Source of the DNA: Alphaproteobacteria bacterium
GTDB taxonomy: Bacteria > Pseudomonadota > Alphaproteobacteria > Sphingomonadales > Emcibacteraceae
Length of the DNA: 6,452 nucleotides
Direction: 5' to 3'
Assembly: GCA_002401545.1 (NCBI GenBank)
Contig: NVTJ01000053.1
Location: forward strand, 1-6,452
The position numbers were made by a program, and so were the translations under genes. Shown piece by piece: positions 4,403 to 6,452 of the stretch (position 1 is its first letter; the number at the start of each line of letters is the position of its first letter). A model generated the notes under the pieces. That model was not told the origin of the DNA. It did no database searches and saw only the letters and a program-made list of their open reading frames with translations.

Positions 4403-6452
4403 ATGAGAAGAAATAATATGTTAAAGAACATGATTGTAATTGCCGTACATACAGGAATATTTTCGATACCTATACAAGGTTGGGCACAGGAAGTATCAGA
4501 AAAAAATGTGCTAATACTTGAAGAAATAACAGTTACTGCGACCAAAAGGTCGGCAAGTTTGCAAGATGTTCCAATTTCTGTTTCGGCTATTACAGGGAGA
4601 AGAATACAAGCCATGGGGATTCAGCGGGCGGAAGAGCTATCTGCCCTTATTCCTAACTTTAGCATTCAGCAAGACCCTATTGGGGATAAGATTAATATTC
4701 GTGGCATTCAGTCCGGCAATAATGCTGGCCTTGAACAGTCCATAGCCACATTTGTCGATGGTGTTTATCGCGGGCGCGGGGCACAAACCCGATTTGCCTT
4801 TCTTGATATTGAACGGGTAGAAGTTTTGCGAGGGCCGCAGGGCACGCTCTTTGGTAAAAATACCAACGGTGGGGCAATCCGTATAATAAGTGCAGGTCCG
4901 GAGGATGAATTTGGAGCCGCCCTTTCAGGTGGTTATACATTTGATAATATGGAAGAGTACGAATTTATTGGCCATGCTTCGGGGCCAATTTCTGATACTC
5001 TCAGGGCCAGAGTTGCCGGGCAATATCGTGACCTGAATAAGGGGTATATTGATAATATTTTTTATAACCAGAGTACACCAACGCTCAAGGAATTTGCCAT
5101 TAGAGGAACGCTGGAATGGGATGTGTCCGAGGATACGCTAGTTGTCACACGTTTTGAGTATGGTGACTATAATTTAGATGGGCAGAATTTTGGGAATATC
5201 GTTGCTGGTCCATTAGCTCTTTTCGTGGATACCCAGGAAGGTTCATTCACCTCTTCAAATATTGGTAGCATTAATCCGGTTCTTGATATTGGCAGCAGTG
5301 GCACCTCTGTTGGTAAAAATTTAGAATCTTCACTGACAATAACACATGATCTTGCATCCGGAATATTCACGGCAATAGGGGCTTTCTCTGCATATGATTA
5401 TGATCGTGAATGTGATTGTGATTTCAGTGCGGTGGATGTCTTACGTTTTGATGACAGGGAAGACTTTGAGCAATTCAGTTTGGAAGCCAGATATGTCTCT
5501 GATACAGGAAATACAGTCGACTATATTTTTGGGGCTTATTTTCAACAAAATGAGTTGAAAGAGGAGGCTGATACATTTTTTAATGTCCGTGGTTCCGGCA
5601 ACGAAATTGCGATCGATACGGTATTGGGCGCAGCATGTGATTTTTTTGGTAATGATCCTGCTGTTCGTGAATGTATTTTAAATGGTCTAGTGACAGCTTT
5701 CGATGGTTCACTACTCGAATATACGGATTTTACTCGGCGCCATTTTCTTAATCAGGACGATAAGTTGCTAGCAGGATTTGTTCAGGCGACCTGGAACATT
5801 TCTGATCGTTTTAGTGTGACAGGCGGAATTCGGTATACTTATGAGAGGAAAACAGCGACGCAAGGCGCCTTTGCAATTAATTTTGGCTCAGAAGATAATC
5901 CGGTTATTAATCAAATCGTAGGTAACTCTGAAGCGTATGCAGCAGCTGGCGCCCCCGGCTTTGAACCCTTTTCAACCCTAGCTGAGGCGCAAGTTCATGA
6001 AAATGATCTCGGTCGTACTGAAAACGCGCTGACATGGTCCGTGAATTTAAAATGGAATGCAACAGATGATATTATGATTTACGGTAGTGCCTCGACAGGA
6101 TTTAAAGCCGGGGGCTTCAATAGTTTTGCCTTGAGTGCAGATCCTACAGAAGCGGAGTTTGAGGAAGAGGATGTTCTAGGTTTTGAACTCGGATCGAAGG
6201 TTAGCCTGTTAAACGGAGCAGCAGAGCTAAACTTTGCTTTTTTCTATACTGAATTTACTGATATTCAAACGGCTCTTTTCACAGGTTCCACATCCTTCAT
6301 AGTGCAAAATGCCTCATCGGCAACCAGTAAAGGTATTGAGATTGATGGTCGGTGGGCTTTGACCTCTAATTTACTTATTACAGGCGGGATTGCTTACGTC
6401 AAATTCAAATTTGACGAATATCCCAATGCGGGATGTTTTGCAGACCAATTGC
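4403..6452 (+). CDS. TonB-dependent outer-membrane receptor (3' end beyond window)
   Basis: The frame is open from ATG 4403 to the right edge (683 complete codons), so the gene is cut by the window, not broken. Residues 1-28 are a signal peptide: basic MRRNNMLKN, a hydrophobic stretch, and a GWA/QE cleavage site. A TonB box follows near residues 39-46 (LEEITVTA). The plug domain runs from about 50 to 170, with DVPISVSAI (55-63), INIRGI (97-102), FVDGVY (117-122) and VLRGPQGTLFGKNTNGGAI (141-159). The rest is the beta-barrel, including GGIRYTYE, YGSASTGFKAGGFN and SKGIEIDGRW repeats of strand type. No N-terminal STN signalling domain is present, so it does not signal through an anti-sigma factor. 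Its role is energised import of a ligand across the outer membrane. Relatives of this style occur in sphingomonads and marine proteobacteria, often in catabolic clusters, and are frequently misnamed siderophore receptors. It is cotranscribed with the molybdoenzyme. Cysteine pairs occur in probable loops (337/339, 412/424). Substrate unknown. Confidence 0.95.
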   Translation, partial: MRRNNMLKNMIVIAVHTGIFSIPIQGWAQEVSEKNVLILEEITVTATKRSASLQDVPISVSAITGRRIQAMGIQRAEELSALIPNFSIQQDPIGDKINIRGIQSGNNAGLEQSIATFVDGVYRGRGAQTRFAFLDIERVEVLRGPQGTLFGKNTNGGAIRIISAGPEDEFGAALSGGYTFDNMEEYEFIGHASGPISDTLRARVAGQYRDLNKGYIDNIFYNQSTPTLKEFAIRGTLEWDVSEDTLVVTRFEYGDYNLDGQNFGNIVAGPLALFVDTQEGSFTSSNIGSINPVLDIGSSGTSVGKNLESSLTITHDLASGIFTAIGAFSAYDYDRECDCDFSAVDVLRFDDREDFEQFSLEARYVSDTGNTVDYIFGAYFQQNELKEEADTFFNVRGSGNEIAIDTVLGAACDFFGNDPAVRECILNGLVTAFDGSLLEYTDFTRRHFLNQDDKLLAGFVQATWNISDRFSVTGGIRYTYERKTATQGAFAINFGSEDNPVINQIVGNSEAYAAAGAPGFEPFSTLAEAQVHENDLGRTENALTWSVNLKWNATDDIMIYGSASTGFKAGGFNSFALSADPTEAEFEEEDVLGFELGSKVSLLNGAAELNFAFFYTEFTDIQTALFTGSTSFIVQNASSATSKGIEIDGRWALTSNLLITGGIAYVKFKFDEYPNAGCFADQL

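Noticed and set aside
4270..4614. 114-residue minus-strand open frame with hydrophobic stretches
   Set aside because: It spans the oxidoreductase end and the receptor signal peptide on the opposite strand. The apparent hydrophobicity comes from complementing these sequences, and there is no independent support.
1..6452. tRNA, rRNA, CRISPR array or replication origin
   Set aside because: No cloverleaf-like segments, regularly spaced repeats or iteron clusters were seen on reading the window.

Overview
The window looks like a stretch of a Gram-negative proteobacterial chromosome or large plasmid. Outer-membrane biology is explicit, with a TonB-dependent receptor. The receptor, the AraC-type regulator and the IS66 proteins all read like alphaproteobacterial (sphingomonad or marine) relatives, but this placement rests on remembered family style, not on a search. 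Base composition outside the IS is moderately AT-rich.

Left part (1 to about 1066), mobile-element debris. The minus strand carries tnpA and tnpB of an IS66-family element, overlapping by ATGA, with a terminal-repeat-like GTAAGCG end at 852-858. The transposase gene tnpC should start just beyond the left edge. On the outer side of that end lies a 42-residue tail of a different IS66 tnpC in the same orientation, so at least two IS66 copies have met here. A further short patch (about 1028-1046) may be IS21-type terminal DNA.

Centre (1067-2197). An intact AraC/XylS-family regulator is transcribed leftward. The 240-bp gap to the next gene holds a perfect 10-bp palindrome, possible overlapping divergent promoters, a strong Shine-Dalgarno site that leads only into an 11-codon frame, and an inverted repeat whose right arm contains the start codon of the next gene.

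Right part (2198 to the end), a rightward operon. It contains a 726-residue cytoplasmic molybdopterin/[4Fe-4S] oxidoreductase of the DMSO-reductase superfamily. After 24 bp and a strong ribosome binding site comes a TonB-dependent outer-membrane receptor, cut by the right edge after 683 codons. The layout suggests a small substrate-responsive module: the receptor imports a compound, the molybdoenzyme converts it, and the divergent AraC protein senses it and controls the operon. The substrate cannot be read from the sequence.
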